64,000 nt of DNA. It comes from Prolixibacteraceae bacterium. Its GTDB lineage: Bacteria > Bacteroidota > Bacteroidia > Bacteroidales > Prolixibacteraceae. The notes under the pieces are model-generated. The model saw only the letters and a program-made list of their open reading frames with translations. It did no database searches and was not told where the DNA came from. The stretch spans positions 62,001 through 126,000 of the forward strand of contig JAIOZY010000005.1 in assembly GCA_021740385.1 (NCBI GenBank), written 5' to 3'. Below are positions 8,373 through 17,769 of the stretch, piece after piece. Both the position numbers and the translations under genes were made by a program. Within the stretch, counting starts at the first letter, position 1; the number at the start of each line of letters is the position of its first letter.

Positions 8373-9701
8373 ATGCACGTTATGAAAAAAATACTACTGA
8401 TTGTTTTTGCCGGCTTACTGTTTGTACAAGCCCAAGCCCAGGAAAAATGGACCTTGCAAAAATGTATCGATTATGCCTTAACCAACAACATTGTAATAAA
8501 ACAGCAGCAAATCAATACCGACTATCGTGAAAACCTGTTGGGCCAGTCGAAAAACAACCGTCTGCCCGATTTGAGCGCCAACGTGTCGCAGGATTTCAAT
8601 TTTGGACGTTCGTTAACCATTGATAACACCTATGAAAATTACACATCGTCCAACACGGGTTTGTATGCCAGCACATCGGTGCTTTTGTGGCGGGGCAACA
8701 CACTGAACAACACCATTAAACAACGTGAATTTGAGCTAAAATCGAGCCTTGAAGCCCTTGAAAAAGCAAAAGACGACGTAACCCTTAACATTGCATCGGG
8801 CTACCTCGAGATACTTTTCTCGAAAGAATTGTTAAAAGTGGCCGAAGCACAGGTTGAACAAACCAAAAAACAAATTGAACGGACACGTAGTTTAATCGAA
8901 GCGGGAAAACTGGCCGAAGGTGCCCTGCTTGAGATCGAATCGCAGAAAGCACGCGAAGAACTCGAAGTGGTTAACCGGCAAAACAACTTGCAAATTGCTT
9001 ACTTAAACCTGGCACAAATTCTCGAACTTGACGATTACAGCAACTTTGAAATTGCAGTGCCCGAAATGCCTGAAATAAAGGCACAAGCAACAGTTGCTAC
9101 CTCATCAAACGTGTACAAAAACGCGGTTGAAACAAGGCCTGAAATAAAAAGTGCCGAATACCAACTGAAAAGTTTTGAGTCGCAACTAAAAATTGCCGAG
9201 GGCAGCAGGCTCCCTACCCTTTCTGCCTCTGCAAGTGTTTACGATCAATACCTGAATACGTCACAGGGCGATGCCCCCGGGCTTTTCGACCAGTTAACCG
9301 ACAACCACCGCGAGTCGGTTGGACTGAACCTGAGCATTCCCATTTTCAGCCGTTTTGAAAACCGTACAAACATTTCGAATGCAAAACTGCAGCTTAAAAA
9401 CCAGAAGCTTGAACTTGAAGGGGCTAAAAAAGACCTGCGCCGCCAAATAGAACAAGCATATACCAACGCGTTAGCAGCCCTCAAACGCTACAATGCCAAT
9501 GCCGCAGCCGTTAAATCAATGCAGGAATCGTTCCGGTACATCGAAGAAAAATTCAACGTTGGGCGGGTAACATCGGTAGAATACAACGATGCCAAAACCA
9601 AACTGGCCGTTGCCGAATCAAACCTTATACAGGCCAAATTCGATTTTATTTTCCGCTCGAAAATTCTTGATTTTTACAACGGTGTTCCAATAACATTATG
9701 A
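8373..9701 (+). CDS. TolC-family outer-membrane efflux protein
   Basis: 442 residues: signal peptide ending near AQAQEK, then two internally similar alpha-helical barrel repeats containing the typical Ala/Asn/Glu-rich coiled-coil segments (for example SGYLEILFSKELLKVAEAQV and GRVTSVEYNDAKTKLAVAES). Trimers of such proteins form the outer-membrane channel and periplasmic tunnel of tripartite pumps. It is the last gene of the operon, 14 bp after the adaptor. The start is either ATG at 8373 (A-rich upstream) or ATG at 8382 (MKK), both ahead of the signal peptide. Confidence 0.92.
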   Translation: MHVMKKILLIVFAGLLFVQAQAQEKWTLQKCIDYALTNNIVIKQQQINTDYRENLLGQSKNNRLPDLSANVSQDFNFGRSLTIDNTYENYTSSNTGLYASTSVLLWRGNTLNNTIKQREFELKSSLEALEKAKDDVTLNIASGYLEILFSKELLKVAEAQVEQTKKQIERTRSLIEAGKLAEGALLEIESQKAREELEVVNRQNNLQIAYLNLAQILELDDYSNFEIAVPEMPEIKAQATVATSSNVYKNAVETRPEIKSAEYQLKSFESQLKIAEGSRLPTLSASASVYDQYLNTSQGDAPGLFDQLTDNHRESVGLNLSIPIFSRFENRTNISNAKLQLKNQKLELEGAKKDLRRQIEQAYTNALAALKRYNANAAAVKSMQESFRYIEEKFNVGRVTSVEYNDAKTKLAVAESNLIQAKFDFIFRSKILDFYNGVPITL

Positions 9702-9730
9702 ATAGCAGGACACGTTAATTTATTCAACAA

Positions 9731-9768
9731 AAATAAACGGGGTTGCTTTTCGCATACCCCGTTTATTT
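9731..9768. terminator. Strong hairpin terminator of the efflux operon
   Basis: AAATAAACGGGGT (9731-9743) pairs without mismatch with ACCCCGTTTATTT (9756-9768), leaving a 12-nt loop. T-rich sequence follows on the plus strand. It lies 30 bp after the TolC-like stop codon. Confidence 0.85.
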
Positions 9769-10053
9769 ATTTCCAAAAAAACACATATAAATCAATAATA
9801 TAGAATTATTTCAAAAAAATGAGTACATTGCGCAAAATTTAAGATTTGAAAATTTGAGCACAAATTACTATTGCTCTAAACATTAGTTTCTGAATGCCCA
9901 CCTTTTTGAATCCCGATTTTTACAACATACGGCCTAAATTAAAGATTATTTAAAAATGCACAGGCCCTTTTTTATTGGCTTGCTTTGCATGATTGAGTAC
10001 TTTAATTTTTAAACATGTGTTGTGTTTAATAATAAGTAATAAATTGAATTAAG
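9769..10053 (+). promoter_or_regulatory. AT-rich leader of the RRM gene with a weak promoter candidate
   Basis: No ORF is seen. TTGG (9975-9978), 19 nt, then TACTTTAA (9998-10005) is an imperfect -33/-7 pair; it would leave a leader of about 40 nt before the RNA-binding protein gene. The assignment is tentative. Confidence 0.3.
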
Positions 10054-10317
10054 ATGAACATTTATGTTGGAAACCTTGATTTCAAGGTTAATGAAGACGA
10101 TTTAAAAGAAGTCTTCGAAGAATACGGAGCGGTAACCGAAGTAAAAATTATTACCGACAAATATTCCGGAAGAAGCAAAGGATTTGGCTTTGTTACAATG
10201 GAAGAAAAAGCAGACGCCTTAAAAGCGATTGAAGAATTGAACGGTGCAACGTACGAAAATCGTCAAATTGTTGTAAACGAGGCAAGACCTCAACGCTCAT
10301 TCGAAAACAGAAGATAA
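10054..10317 (+). CDS. Small RNA-binding protein with one RRM domain
   Basis: 87 residues made almost entirely of one RNA recognition motif. RNP2 is NIYVGNL (residues 2-8) and RNP1 is KGFGFVTM (about 46-53), with the usual beta-alpha-beta-beta-alpha-beta spacing. The tail is short and basic (PQRSFENRR). Such stand-alone RRM proteins are frequent in Bacteroidota and cyanobacteria and bind single-stranded RNA through the aromatic residues of RNP1 and RNP2; many respond to cold or stress, which is not shown here. It is a single-gene unit with its own long AT-rich leader. Confidence 0.92.
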   Translation: MNIYVGNLDFKVNEDDLKEVFEEYGAVTEVKIITDKYSGRSKGFGFVTMEEKADALKAIEELNGATYENRQIVVNEARPQRSFENRR

Positions 10318-10343
10318 GCAGAAAAAACTGTAATAAATCTGGG

Positions 10344-10364
10344 AAAAAAAGCAGTTCCCCTGCT
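10344..10364 (-). terminator. Terminator of the lon / substrate-binding unit
   Basis: On the minus strand AGCAG, GGGAA loop, CTGCT (10350-10364) is followed directly by a run of seven T. It lies 9 bp after the stop codon of the substrate-binding lipoprotein. Confidence 0.6.
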
Positions 10365-10372
10365 AATAATGC

Positions 10373-11317
10373 TTATAAAATACACGAGGCTTTGTCGACA
10401 ATACCCTGGGGCAATACTAACCCCTGTTGTTCGCAGGCCTCGGTATTAATTATTAATTCGAGCCCCTCAACCGGTTCAATTTTATTTGGTACCGTACGCC
10501 CTTTTAACAAATTTACAGCTTTCGTGCCACTTAGCTGCCCCCATCTTTCATAATTGATTCCAAAACCAACAGCAGCCCCTTTTTTCGACTGCAGGGGATC
10601 GGTTACAAACAACGGGATTTTTGACTCACCTGCAATTTTACTCAACAAGTTTAAACCCTTGTACACGGTATTGTCGCCCGTTACCAGCATTGCATCAATA
10701 TTTTTCCCGGCCAGGTATTGCCCAACCATGGAAATATCGTTTGAGCTGTTAACCGTTGCGGTTACCACTTCAATACCCCTTTTTTCAAATTCAGCAATAA
10801 ATGTTTTTGCCGCAAATTCGGCATTGGGCTCTGCGTTATTATAAGGTAACCCAACCCGCTTTATATGCGGCACACATTCCTCGATTAGGCCAATAATTTC
10901 TTCACAATGCAACGGGTCGTAATAGCCATATAGGTTTAACGGGGCATTTTTCATTCCAATTTGCCGGGGGCCAAATGCAACCGTGAATACAACCGGGGCA
11001 TCCCTGACCATTTGTGCAGCCCCGGCCATACATGGGGTACTGTTGGTAATTACCATATCAACCCCCCGGGCATTAAACGACTGCAAAATGGTTGTAACCA
11101 TCGATAAATCGCCCTGCGCATTGTTGTCGACCAGTTTTATGTTTTCACCATCAACATAACCCGAATCGGCAAGTATTTTAATTAAAGCCTCTTTGGCAAC
11201 ATTGAGTACTTCGTCTTCGTTAATCTGCACATACCCAATTTTGATTTCTTTTTCGGTTTGTGTGCATGAAAAAAACAATAACCCGGAAAATAATGCGATC
11301 AGAAAAATGTGTTTCAT
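10373..11317 (-). CDS. Orphan ABC-type substrate-binding lipoprotein (ABC_sub_bind family)
   Basis: 314 residues from the ATG at 11317; an in-frame ATG at 11332 would add five. It begins with a lipoprotein signal (LLFFSC, lipidated Cys), so it is membrane-anchored in the periplasm or at the outer membrane. The rest is a two-lobed periplasmic-binding fold of the PF04392/TrpX type: IGYVQINEDEV at the start, TNSTPCMAGAA and FTVAFGPRQIGM in the first lobe, GYYDPLHCEEIIGLIEEC at the hinge and FVTDPLQSKKGAAVGFGI in the second. Relatives bind aromatic amino acids or related small molecules. No permease or ATPase gene is adjacent; it follows lon by 25 bp on the same strand. Confidence 0.8.
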   Translation of the reverse strand: MKHIFLIALFSGLLFFSCTQTEKEIKIGYVQINEDEVLNVAKEALIKILADSGYVDGENIKLVDNNAQGDLSMVTTILQSFNARGVDMVITNSTPCMAGAAQMVRDAPVVFTVAFGPRQIGMKNAPLNLYGYYDPLHCEEIIGLIEECVPHIKRVGLPYNNAEPNAEFAAKTFIAEFEKRGIEVVTATVNSSNDISMVGQYLAGKNIDAMLVTGDNTVYKGLNLLSKIAGESKIPLFVTDPLQSKKGAAVGFGINYERWGQLSGTKAVNLLKGRTVPNKIEPVEGLELIINTEACEQQGLVLPQGIVDKASCIL

Positions 11318-11342
11318 TTTAATTTTCAACATTAAAACACTG

Positions 11343-13799
11343 TTAATTAAGGCTAAGGGGCTTACTCACTTTTGCCTTCAACAAGGCATTATCAAGCACC
11401 TGTGAAATTGTATTTACATATATAAAATTCAATCCTTTAAGGTAAACTTCTTTAATTTCTTCAATATCTTTCCGGTTTTCTTCCGAAATAATAACATCGG
11501 TTATACCTGCACGTTTGGCTGCCAGTATTTTTTCCTTAATACCGCCAACGGGCATAACCTTGCCCCTTAACGTAATTTCACCGGTCATGGCCAGGTTTCG
11601 TTTCACTTTGCGCTGCGTAAAAGCCGATGCAAGCGATGTAACCATTGTTATACCGGCCGAGGGGCCGTCTTTTGGGATTGCCCCTTCGGGAACGTGTACA
11701 TGCACATTCCAGTTGCCAAAAACCTCGGGGTTTAAATTGAGTTCGTACGAGTGGGCTTTCAGGTATTCAAGCGCCAACATGGCCGATTCTTTCATCACTT
11801 CGCCAAGGTTCCCGGTAAGGGTAAGTTGCCCTTTTCCTTTGCTCAGGCTCGATTCAACATAAAGGATTTCGCCACCTACTGCTGTCCAGGCCAGGCCGGT
11901 AACGACCCCTGCAAATTCGTTGCCCTGGTATTTTTCTTTGTTGTATTTTGGCACACCCAGGTATTCACGTACATCCTTCACACTTATGTTGCTGTTGAAT
12001 TTTTCGTTAAAAGCAATTTTCCGGGCTATCCTCCGCACGAGTTTGGCCAGTTGTTTGTTGAGTTCACGAACCCCGCTTTCGCGTGTATACTTCTCAATAA
12101 TAAACTCGTAAACCTCTCTATTGAGTTTCAGTTCGCGGTCTTTCAACCCGTGGTTTTCGAGTTGTTTCGGGAACAGGTGCCTGCGTGCAATTTCAATTTT
12201 TTCCTCAACAAGGTAGCCACTTACTTCAATCAGCTCCATGCGGTCGCGCAGTGGTGGACTAATGGTGCTGAGCGTATTGGCCGTTGCCACAAACATCACC
12301 TTCGAAAGGTCGAATTCAAGCTCGATGTAATTATCGTGAAATTCTGAATTTTGCTCCGGGTCAAGCACCTCAAGCAGGGCCGAAGCCGGGTCTCCGTGAA
12401 AATCGCTGGAAACTTTGTCAATTTCATCGAGAATAAAAACCGGGTTCGACGTTTTGGCCTTCTTAATGTTTTGAATAATGCGCCCCGGCATTGCTCCGAT
12501 GTATGTTTTACGGTGCCCCCTTATTTCCGATTCATCGTGCAGCCCGCCCAGGCTCATGCGGGCAAAATTTCGCCCAAGGGCACGCGCTATTGATTTGCCA
12601 AGCGAAGTTTTCCCAACTCCCGGTGGGCCATAGAGGCAGATAATAGGCGATTTCATATCGTTTTTTAGTTTCAGAACGGCTAAATGTTCCAGTATCCGTT
12701 CTTTCACAAGCTCCAGCCCGTAATGGTCTTCGTCCAGTACCTTTTGGGCATTTTTCATGTCGAAATTATCGTCGGAATATTCATTCCACGGAAGGTCAAG
12801 CAAGGTCTGAACATAGGTGAGTTGAATGGAGTATTCACCGGCAGCCGGGTTCATTCTTAAAAGCTTATCGGCTTCTTTTTCAAAAAAAGCGGCTACTTCT
12901 TTGCCCCACTTTTTCTTCGAACCTTTTTCTTTTAACTCCAGAACCTCCTTTTCGAGCGGATTACCACCCAGTTCGTTCTGTATGGTTTTCATCTGCTGGT
13001 GCAACAAATATTCACGTTGCTGCTGGTCCATATCGGTTTTCACCTTCGACTGGATATCTTTTTTCAGCTCAACCAGTTGAAGTTCCCTAACCAGGTAGGA
13101 AATGGCCTGGATGCCCCTGTCGCGCAAATTATCAATTTCAAGCAGCGATTGCTTCTCTTCCACTTTAATGTCGGCATTCGAGCAAATAAAGTTGATAAGG
13201 AATGCCGGATTTTCAATATTCCGAACGGCAAATGTAGCCTCGGGCGGCATATTGCTTGAACTTTTGGCAATTTTTATGGCAATATCTTTTAACGACTCAA
13301 CAATGGCCTCGAACTCGGGTTTATTTTCAACCTGCTTCGAATCGGAAAGTTTTTTTATACGTGCAAGGTGGTAAGGTTCGTCCTTAATAAATTCGGTTAT
13401 TCGGTAGCGCATTTTACCCTGAATGATTACGGTTGTACTTCCATCGGGCATTTCAAGTATTTTCAGTATCCGGGCCACGGTACCAGCCATATATAACTCC
13501 TCGGGTACGGGTTCGTCAATTTCCGGATCGCGTTGCGATATTGTTCCCAATAAACCATCTTTTTTATACACTTCACGAACAAGCTTCAACGAACGGTGCC
13601 TCCCAACCTGTATGGGCAAAATAACTCCCGGGAATAAAACAGTGTTCCGCAAGGGCAAAATTGGCAGTAATTCTGGCAGGTTTTGTACCGTCAAATCATC
13701 CTCTTCGCCATCGGAAATAATCGGGATAAAATCTTGTTCATCACCCGCCATACCAGAAAATATAAAGTTTGTATTGTTTCTCAAATTTTTCAACGACAT
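11343..13799 (-). CDS. lon: ATP-dependent protease Lon
   Basis: 818 residues from the ATG at 13799; a longer frame to 13901 exists but its first 34 residues are not Lon-like. The N-terminal substrate domain ([20 protein letters not shown]) is followed by a helical region, the AAA+ module with Walker [10 protein letters not shown] (about 391-399) and Walker [11 protein letters not shown], and the protease domain with catalytic Ser in PKDGPSAGI (about 714) and Lys in GGIKEK (about 755). Lon degrades misfolded and regulatory proteins in the cytoplasm. All catalytic residues are present. Confidence 0.97.
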   Translation of the reverse strand: MSLKNLRNNTNFIFSGMAGDEQDFIPIISDGEEDDLTVQNLPELLPILPLRNTVLFPGVILPIQVGRHRSLKLVREVYKKDGLLGTISQRDPEIDEPVPEELYMAGTVARILKILEMPDGSTTVIIQGKMRYRITEFIKDEPYHLARIKKLSDSKQVENKPEFEAIVESLKDIAIKIAKSSSNMPPEATFAVRNIENPAFLINFICSNADIKVEEKQSLLEIDNLRDRGIQAISYLVRELQLVELKKDIQSKVKTDMDQQQREYLLHQQMKTIQNELGGNPLEKEVLELKEKGSKKKWGKEVAAFFEKEADKLLRMNPAAGEYSIQLTYVQTLLDLPWNEYSDDNFDMKNAQKVLDEDHYGLELVKERILEHLAVLKLKNDMKSPIICLYGPPGVGKTSLGKSIARALGRNFARMSLGGLHDESEIRGHRKTYIGAMPGRIIQNIKKAKTSNPVFILDEIDKVSSDFHGDPASALLEVLDPEQNSEFHDNYIELEFDLSKVMFVATANTLSTISPPLRDRMELIEVSGYLVEEKIEIARRHLFPKQLENHGLKDRELKLNREVYEFIIEKYTRESGVRELNKQLAKLVRRIARKIAFNEKFNSNISVKDVREYLGVPKYNKEKYQGNEFAGVVTGLAWTAVGGEILYVESSLSKGKGQLTLTGNLGEVMKESAMLALEYLKAHSYELNLNPEVFGNWNVHVHVPEGAIPKDGPSAGITMVTSLASAFTQRKVKRNLAMTGEITLRGKVMPVGGIKEKILAAKRAGITDVIISEENRKDIEEIKEVYLKGLNFIYVNTISQVLDNALLKAKVSKPLSLN

Positions 13800-13837
13800 A
13801 TAAATTTTTATGATTTCAATGTGACAATGTGTCTTTG

Positions 13838-13845
13838 CAAAGTTA
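13838..13845 (-). promoter_or_regulatory. Candidate -7 box upstream of lon
   Basis: Minus strand reads TAACTTTG, a full match to TAnnTTTG, placing a start near 13831, about 32 nt before the Lon ATG. No matching TTTG was found 18-21 nt upstream, so support is limited. Confidence 0.3.
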
Positions 13846-13973
13846 AACAAATAAGTAGCCTCAGTGTTTTTCAATAGCCGTGCCAAAATCCATTTTTGCA
13901 AGTATTTTCGTAGTGGGGGTTGGATTATGACAGGATCAACCCGAAATATTTCAAACTTTTGTATTGAGAAAAA

Positions 13974-14471
13974 TCATTTTCGCACTAAGTTGATGTACGA
14001 ATATTCAAAACCGTTTTTTTCGTCGTAATGATCCTCCCTGTTGGTTTCAATCCATTCCGAAAAATCGATTTCGGGAAAAAAAACATCGGCATCGAACGAT
14101 TTGTGTACCCATGTAAGGTACAATTTACCGGCAAGGGGGTAAAACTGACGGTACACCATTCCGCCGCCAATTACAAAGGCCTCTTCATCATTTTTCACTT
14201 TTTCAACGGCTTCTTCAATCGACGAAACCACCTCGCAGCCTTTGAAACAATCGGAAAGATTGTCGGATATTACAACATGCCTCCTGTTGGGCAAAGGCCA
14301 CTTAGGCAAGGAAAGCAGGGTATTGCGGCCCATGATGATTGTTTTTCCGGTAGTTATTTGCTTAAAGCGTTTCAGGTCGTTTGGAAGGTGAAACAGCAAA
14401 TCGTTGTTTTTGCCTATGGCAAAGTTTTCGGCAATTGCTACAATTATTGATATATTGTTGTAAATAGTCAT
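13974..14471 (-). CDS. folA: Dihydrofolate reductase
   Basis: 165 residues, normal DHFR length. It contains IIVAIAENFAIGKNNDLLFH, the folate-site Asp in LPNDLKRFK, the NADPH-binding IIMGRNTLLSLP and the GGGMVYRQFYPLAGKLYLTW segment. The enzyme reduces dihydrofolate to tetrahydrofolate with NADPH, regenerating the cofactor oxidised by thymidylate synthase, whose gene is 78 bp upstream on the same strand. A Phe stands where many bacterial DHFRs have Trp (LLFHLP rather than LPWHLP), a position lining the cofactor pocket. No SD is visible. Confidence 0.95.
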   Translation of the reverse strand: MTIYNNISIIVAIAENFAIGKNNDLLFHLPNDLKRFKQITTGKTIIMGRNTLLSLPKWPLPNRRHVVISDNLSDCFKGCEVVSSIEEAVEKVKNDEEAFVIGGGMVYRQFYPLAGKLYLTWVHKSFDADVFFPEIDFSEWIETNREDHYDEKNGFEYSYINLVRK

Positions 14472-14549
14472 TGGTCATTAAAATTAGTCATTTGTCATTA
14501 GCCATTAAGCCCACTGCTTTTTAAATATAACCTAATGACTATGAAAATA

Positions 14550-15344
14550 TTATACCGATACTTTTCCTTTTATATGCGGGTGTGCCTGGTAATTGATTAG
14601 TTCAAAATCGTCGTATTTAAAATCGAAAATGCTTTTTACATCGGGATTAATTTTCATTTGTGGTAATGGATATGGCTTACGGGTCAGTTGCAGTTTCACC
14701 TGTTCGACATGGTTTTTGTAAATGTGTAAATCGCCAAAGGTGTGGATGAATTCGCCGGGCTTAAGGCCGGTTACCTGTGCCATCATTAACGTGAGCAGTG
14801 CATACGAGGCAATATTGAAGGGAACGCCCAAAAAGGAGTCGGCGCTGCGCTGGTACAACTGGCACGAAAGTTTTTCTTCGGCAACATAGAATTGGAAAAA
14901 CGCATGACAGGGTGGCAGGTTCATGTTGGGCAGGTCGCCCACGTTCCAGGCACTAACAATCATCCTTCGTGAATCGGGCTTTTCGGTAATGGTTTTAACC
15001 ACTTCGGAAATCTGATCGACATGGCCGCCACTGTAATCGGGCCACGAACGCCACTGGTAGCCATAAATATGACCAAGATCGCCATTTTCATCGGCCCATT
15101 CGTTCCATATACGCACACCGTTATCCTGAAGGTATTTCACATTTGTGTCGCCATTCAGGAACCATAACAATTCATGAATGATTGACCGCAGGTGAAGTTT
15201 TTTGGTGGTTACCAACGGAAAACCCTCCCCGAGGTTAAACCGCATCTGGTATCCAAAAGTTGAAATGGTACCCGTACCGGTACGATCCTTTTTGGGTGTA
15301 CCGTTATCGAGAATATGCTGCAACAAGTTTAGATACTGTTTCAT
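14550..15344 (-). CDS. thyA: Thymidylate synthase
   Basis: 264 residues, same length as the E. coli enzyme. The nucleophile is Cys146 in [11 protein letters not shown]; the dUMP phosphate-binding Arg pair is in [11 protein letters not shown], and [12 protein letters not shown] and PHIKGKVSV complete the signature. It methylates dUMP to dTMP using methylene-tetrahydrofolate and yields dihydrofolate, recycled by FolA encoded next door. Upstream lies a small GC-rich repeat and then the nucleoside transporter gene. Confidence 0.97.
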   Translation of the reverse strand: MKQYLNLLQHILDNGTPKKDRTGTGTISTFGYQMRFNLGEGFPLVTTKKLHLRSIIHELLWFLNGDTNVKYLQDNGVRIWNEWADENGDLGHIYGYQWRSWPDYSGGHVDQISEVVKTITEKPDSRRMIVSAWNVGDLPNMNLPPCHAFFQFYVAEEKLSCQLYQRSADSFLGVPFNIASYALLTLMMAQVTGLKPGEFIHTFGDLHIYKNHVEQVKLQLTRKPYPLPQMKINPDVKSIFDFKYDDFELINYQAHPHIKGKVSV

Positions 15345-15404
15345 TTTAGCAAGATAAAAATAAATTAAGGTTCATCTTTCAACTGATAACCTATTATTTA
15401 GAAA

Positions 15405-15432
15405 AAGCTCCCCCGTTAGGGGGTTGGGGGTG
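15405..15432. repeat. Small C/G palindromic intergenic repeat
   Basis: CTCCCCC, GTTA, GGGGG then TTGGGGG forms a tight hairpin between the transporter and thyA. It is related to the elements at 5868-5893 and 52139-52195. Confidence 0.5.
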
Positions 15433-15434
15433 AT

Positions 15435-16901
15435 TTATCCCAAAATCATCCCAATAATTGTTGCCGAAAGCAACGATGCCAATGTACCTGCCCACAATGC
15501 TTTTAAGCCATAGCGCGATAAAAGTGTCCGCTTGTTGGGGGCAAGCGAACCAATTCCCCCAATTTGGATACCAATGGATGCAAAATTAGCAAAACCACAT
15601 AAAATATATGTAGCCATAATGATCGACTTTGGGCTTGCAAAAGCGCCTATGGTTTTCAATTCAGCCAGGCTGATGTACCCGATAAATTCAGTCATAATCA
15701 GTTTTTCGCCAAGCAGCCGACCAACAAGTGTAATGTCCTGCAAAGGTACGCCAATGAGCCACATAAGCGGTGCAAACAAGTAACCCAGTAAAAACTGTAA
15801 CGACAATTCGTCGTACCTGCCGTTAGTGAGTTGGGCAATGCTTTCGTTTATGGTACCTATTGTTCCAATCTTCCGCATCAGGAAGTTGAACAGGGCAATA
15901 AGCGCGATAAAAGTAAGCAACATGCCTGCCACGTTCACAGCAAGCTTGATACCCTCTGTTGTGCCTGTTGTAAGCGCCTCAAGCGGATTATCGCCAAATT
16001 TGCTTTTCGATATTTTCACTTCTTTATCGACCGGCCCCGTTGGCGGGACAATGATTTTTGAAAAAATAATGGCACCGGGTGCAGCCATTACCGAAGCCGT
16101 TAAAAGGTGCTTGGCAAATTCGAGCCGAAGCAGGTGGTCGTCTCCACCAAGCATGGCAATGTATGCAGCCAGCACCCCACCGGCAAGTGTTGCCATGCCA
16201 CCGGTCATAACCAACAGCATTTCAGAATTCGACATTTTTGAAAGGTAGGCTTTGATCATTAGTGGCGATTCGGTTTGCCCCAGGAAAATATTCCCGGCTA
16301 CCGATAATGATTCGGCTCCCGAAAGTCCCATGAAACGGGAAAAAACATACGCAAGTCCTTTCACAATAATTTGTATAACCCCGAAATAAAACAAAATGCT
16401 GGTTAATGCCGAAAAGAAAATGATGGTGGGTAAAACCTGGAAGGCAAAAACATAACCAAACTTTTCAACATCGAGGAACCCTTCGAATAGAAAGTTCGTT
16501 CCGGCTTTTGTGAAATCGAGGATAACGACAAATATTTTTCCAAAGAAATTAAAAATTTCCCTCACGAAAGGGACATTTAAAATGCAAACGGCCAGCAAAA
16601 CCTGCAATGAAAGTCCCACCAAAACCGTTTTCCACGGAAAACTCCTTTTACGCTCGCTAAAAACCCAGCCAAGCAATATCAAAACAACAATTCCCAACAA
16701 TCCCCTTAAAAACGACAAAAAGCTGAATCCTTCGGAAGAAGCCCTGTCGATGAGGATTGCCGACTTATCAACTTGTGTTAATGTATCAACGTGGTTTAAC
16801 GTATCGGCAGTGCTTACCGGTAAAGAATTACCGGCAAAAACAAACCCGGATGCACAACAAATAACAATAAAAAAGAATACCGGTAATAAAATACGTTTCA
16901 T
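15435..16901 (-). CDS. Concentrative nucleoside transporter (CNT/NupC family)
   Basis: 488 residues, longer than the about 400 usual for bacterial CNTs because of an N-terminal extension: a cleavable-looking signal sequence (residues 1-23) followed by a Thr/Asp-rich segment to about residue 60. The core has the family landmarks: FVREIFNFFGKIFVVILDFT, GVIQIIVKGLAYVFSRFMG, the nucleoside-site GQTESPLMIKAYL and VMAAPGAIIFSKII. CNTs import nucleosides with Na+ or H+. Its position between the DUF151 gene and thyA-folA suggests nucleoside salvage feeding thymidylate metabolism. Inner-membrane location. Confidence 0.92.
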   Translation of the reverse strand: MKRILLPVFFFIVICCASGFVFAGNSLPVSTADTLNHVDTLTQVDKSAILIDRASSEGFSFLSFLRGLLGIVVLILLGWVFSERKRSFPWKTVLVGLSLQVLLAVCILNVPFVREIFNFFGKIFVVILDFTKAGTNFLFEGFLDVEKFGYVFAFQVLPTIIFFSALTSILFYFGVIQIIVKGLAYVFSRFMGLSGAESLSVAGNIFLGQTESPLMIKAYLSKMSNSEMLLVMTGGMATLAGGVLAAYIAMLGGDDHLLRLEFAKHLLTASVMAAPGAIIFSKIIVPPTGPVDKEVKISKSKFGDNPLEALTTGTTEGIKLAVNVAGMLLTFIALIALFNFLMRKIGTIGTINESIAQLTNGRYDELSLQFLLGYLFAPLMWLIGVPLQDITLVGRLLGEKLIMTEFIGYISLAELKTIGAFASPKSIIMATYILCGFANFASIGIQIGGIGSLAPNKRTLLSRYGLKALWAGTLASLLSATIIGMILG

Positions 16902-16924
16902 TTGCTATTATTTATAAAACGGGA

Positions 16925-17518
16925 TCAATTGCCTTCTTTCCTTCTTGAAATTTCGTCCCTTATTTCAGAGGCAATTTCATATTTTTCATCCTGTACCGCT
17001 TCATGAAGCATTTGTTGCAGTTCGTCAACTGAATACAATTCATACTTGTTTTTCCGTGAATCGGATTCCGGAGGTTCCTGCCGGGCATTCTCTTCATATC
17101 CATCGGAAACTTCGATAACAATGCCCGCTTTCGATAAAATTTCTTCGGTTGTATAAATGGGGCACTTAAACCTAAGGGCAAGGGCAACAGCATCGGAAGT
17201 GCGGGAATCAATTGCAATGTGTGTACCGCCTTGTTCGCAAATAAGTTCGGAAAAGAAAATCCCTTCTTCGAGTTTATATATAATCACCTCAATAAGTTCG
17301 ATTTGAAAAGCATGGGCGATGTTTTTGAAAAGATCGTGGGTAAGCGGACGGGGCGGGTGCAATCCTTCAAGCTGTATTGCAATCGACTGTGCTTCAACCG
17401 GCCCAATGATAATGGGTATCCTTCTATCGCCGTTTTCTTCAGCCAAAACCAAGGCATAAGCACCTGTTTGAGTCTGGCTCACAGAAAGTCCCAATACGTT
17501 TAATTTAATTTTGTGCAT
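16925..17518 (-). CDS. DUF151 bifunctional-nuclease-family protein with C-terminal UVR motif
   Basis: 197 residues from the ATG at 17518 (MHKIKLNVLG); the frame extends to 17554 but those residues lack family similarity. Residues 1-130 form a DUF151 domain (RRIPIIIGPVEAQSIAIQLE, RPLTHDLFKNI, AIDSRTSDAVALALRF). The last 35 residues (VDELQQMLHEAVQDEKYEIA, SEIRDEIS) resemble the UvrB/UvrC interaction motif. Plant and bacterial relatives have been reported to act as nucleases; catalytic activity here is not proven. It is first in the operon leading to the transporter, 23 bp apart. Confidence 0.85.
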   Translation of the reverse strand: MHKIKLNVLGLSVSQTQTGAYALVLAEENGDRRIPIIIGPVEAQSIAIQLEGLHPPRPLTHDLFKNIAHAFQIELIEVIIYKLEEGIFFSELICEQGGTHIAIDSRTSDAVALALRFKCPIYTTEEILSKAGIVIEVSDGYEENARQEPPESDSRKNKYELYSVDELQQMLHEAVQDEKYEIASEIRDEISRRKEGN

Positions 17519-17551
17519 AATGGTGGTTTCAAAAATCTCAAGCAACGAAAA

Positions 17552-17580
17552 CAAAGATAAAAATTGTTTTTGCTTTCAAA
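17552..17580 (-). promoter_or_regulatory. Candidate promoter of the DUF151-transporter unit
   Basis: Minus strand TATCTTTG (17552-17559) matches the -7 consensus fully; TTTG (17577-17580) lies 17 nt upstream, two short of the ideal spacing. Expected start near 17545, 27 nt before the ATG at 17518. Confidence 0.45.
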
Positions 17581-17655
17581 ACTATTCTTCAATCATATTC
17601 AAAAAACATCAAATTGAACGCCGTTTAAAAAAGTGACAATAAATGGCGATAATTG

Positions 17656-17686
17656 TTTGGCAATCATCCAAAATTGTATATTTTTG
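17656..17686 (+). promoter_or_regulatory. rplU-rpmA promoter (perfect Bacteroidota consensus)
   Basis: TTTG (17656-17659), exactly 19 nt, then TATTTTTG (17679-17686) is a full match to the Bacteroidota housekeeping promoter TTTG-N19-TAnnTTTG. It leaves a leader of about 75 nt to the rplU ATG at 17770. GCAGGC and GCCTGC inside that leader can pair into a hairpin. Confidence 0.8.
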
Positions 17687-17769
17687 CAGTCCGAAAGTTT
17701 CGCGCAGGCCTTAAAAGCAAAGCATTCAGACGCTTTCGCCTGCCGGAAAAAACGTTTAACTCATTTAAG

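Noticed and set aside
9975-10005. Strong promoter for the RRM gene
   Set aside because: The -7 box has only a partial match and the -33 box is TTGG; it is kept only as a weak candidate.
17653-17769. Longer start for rplU at 17653
   Set aside because: It would place the start upstream of the perfect promoter at 17656-17686 and adds residues never seen in bL21.
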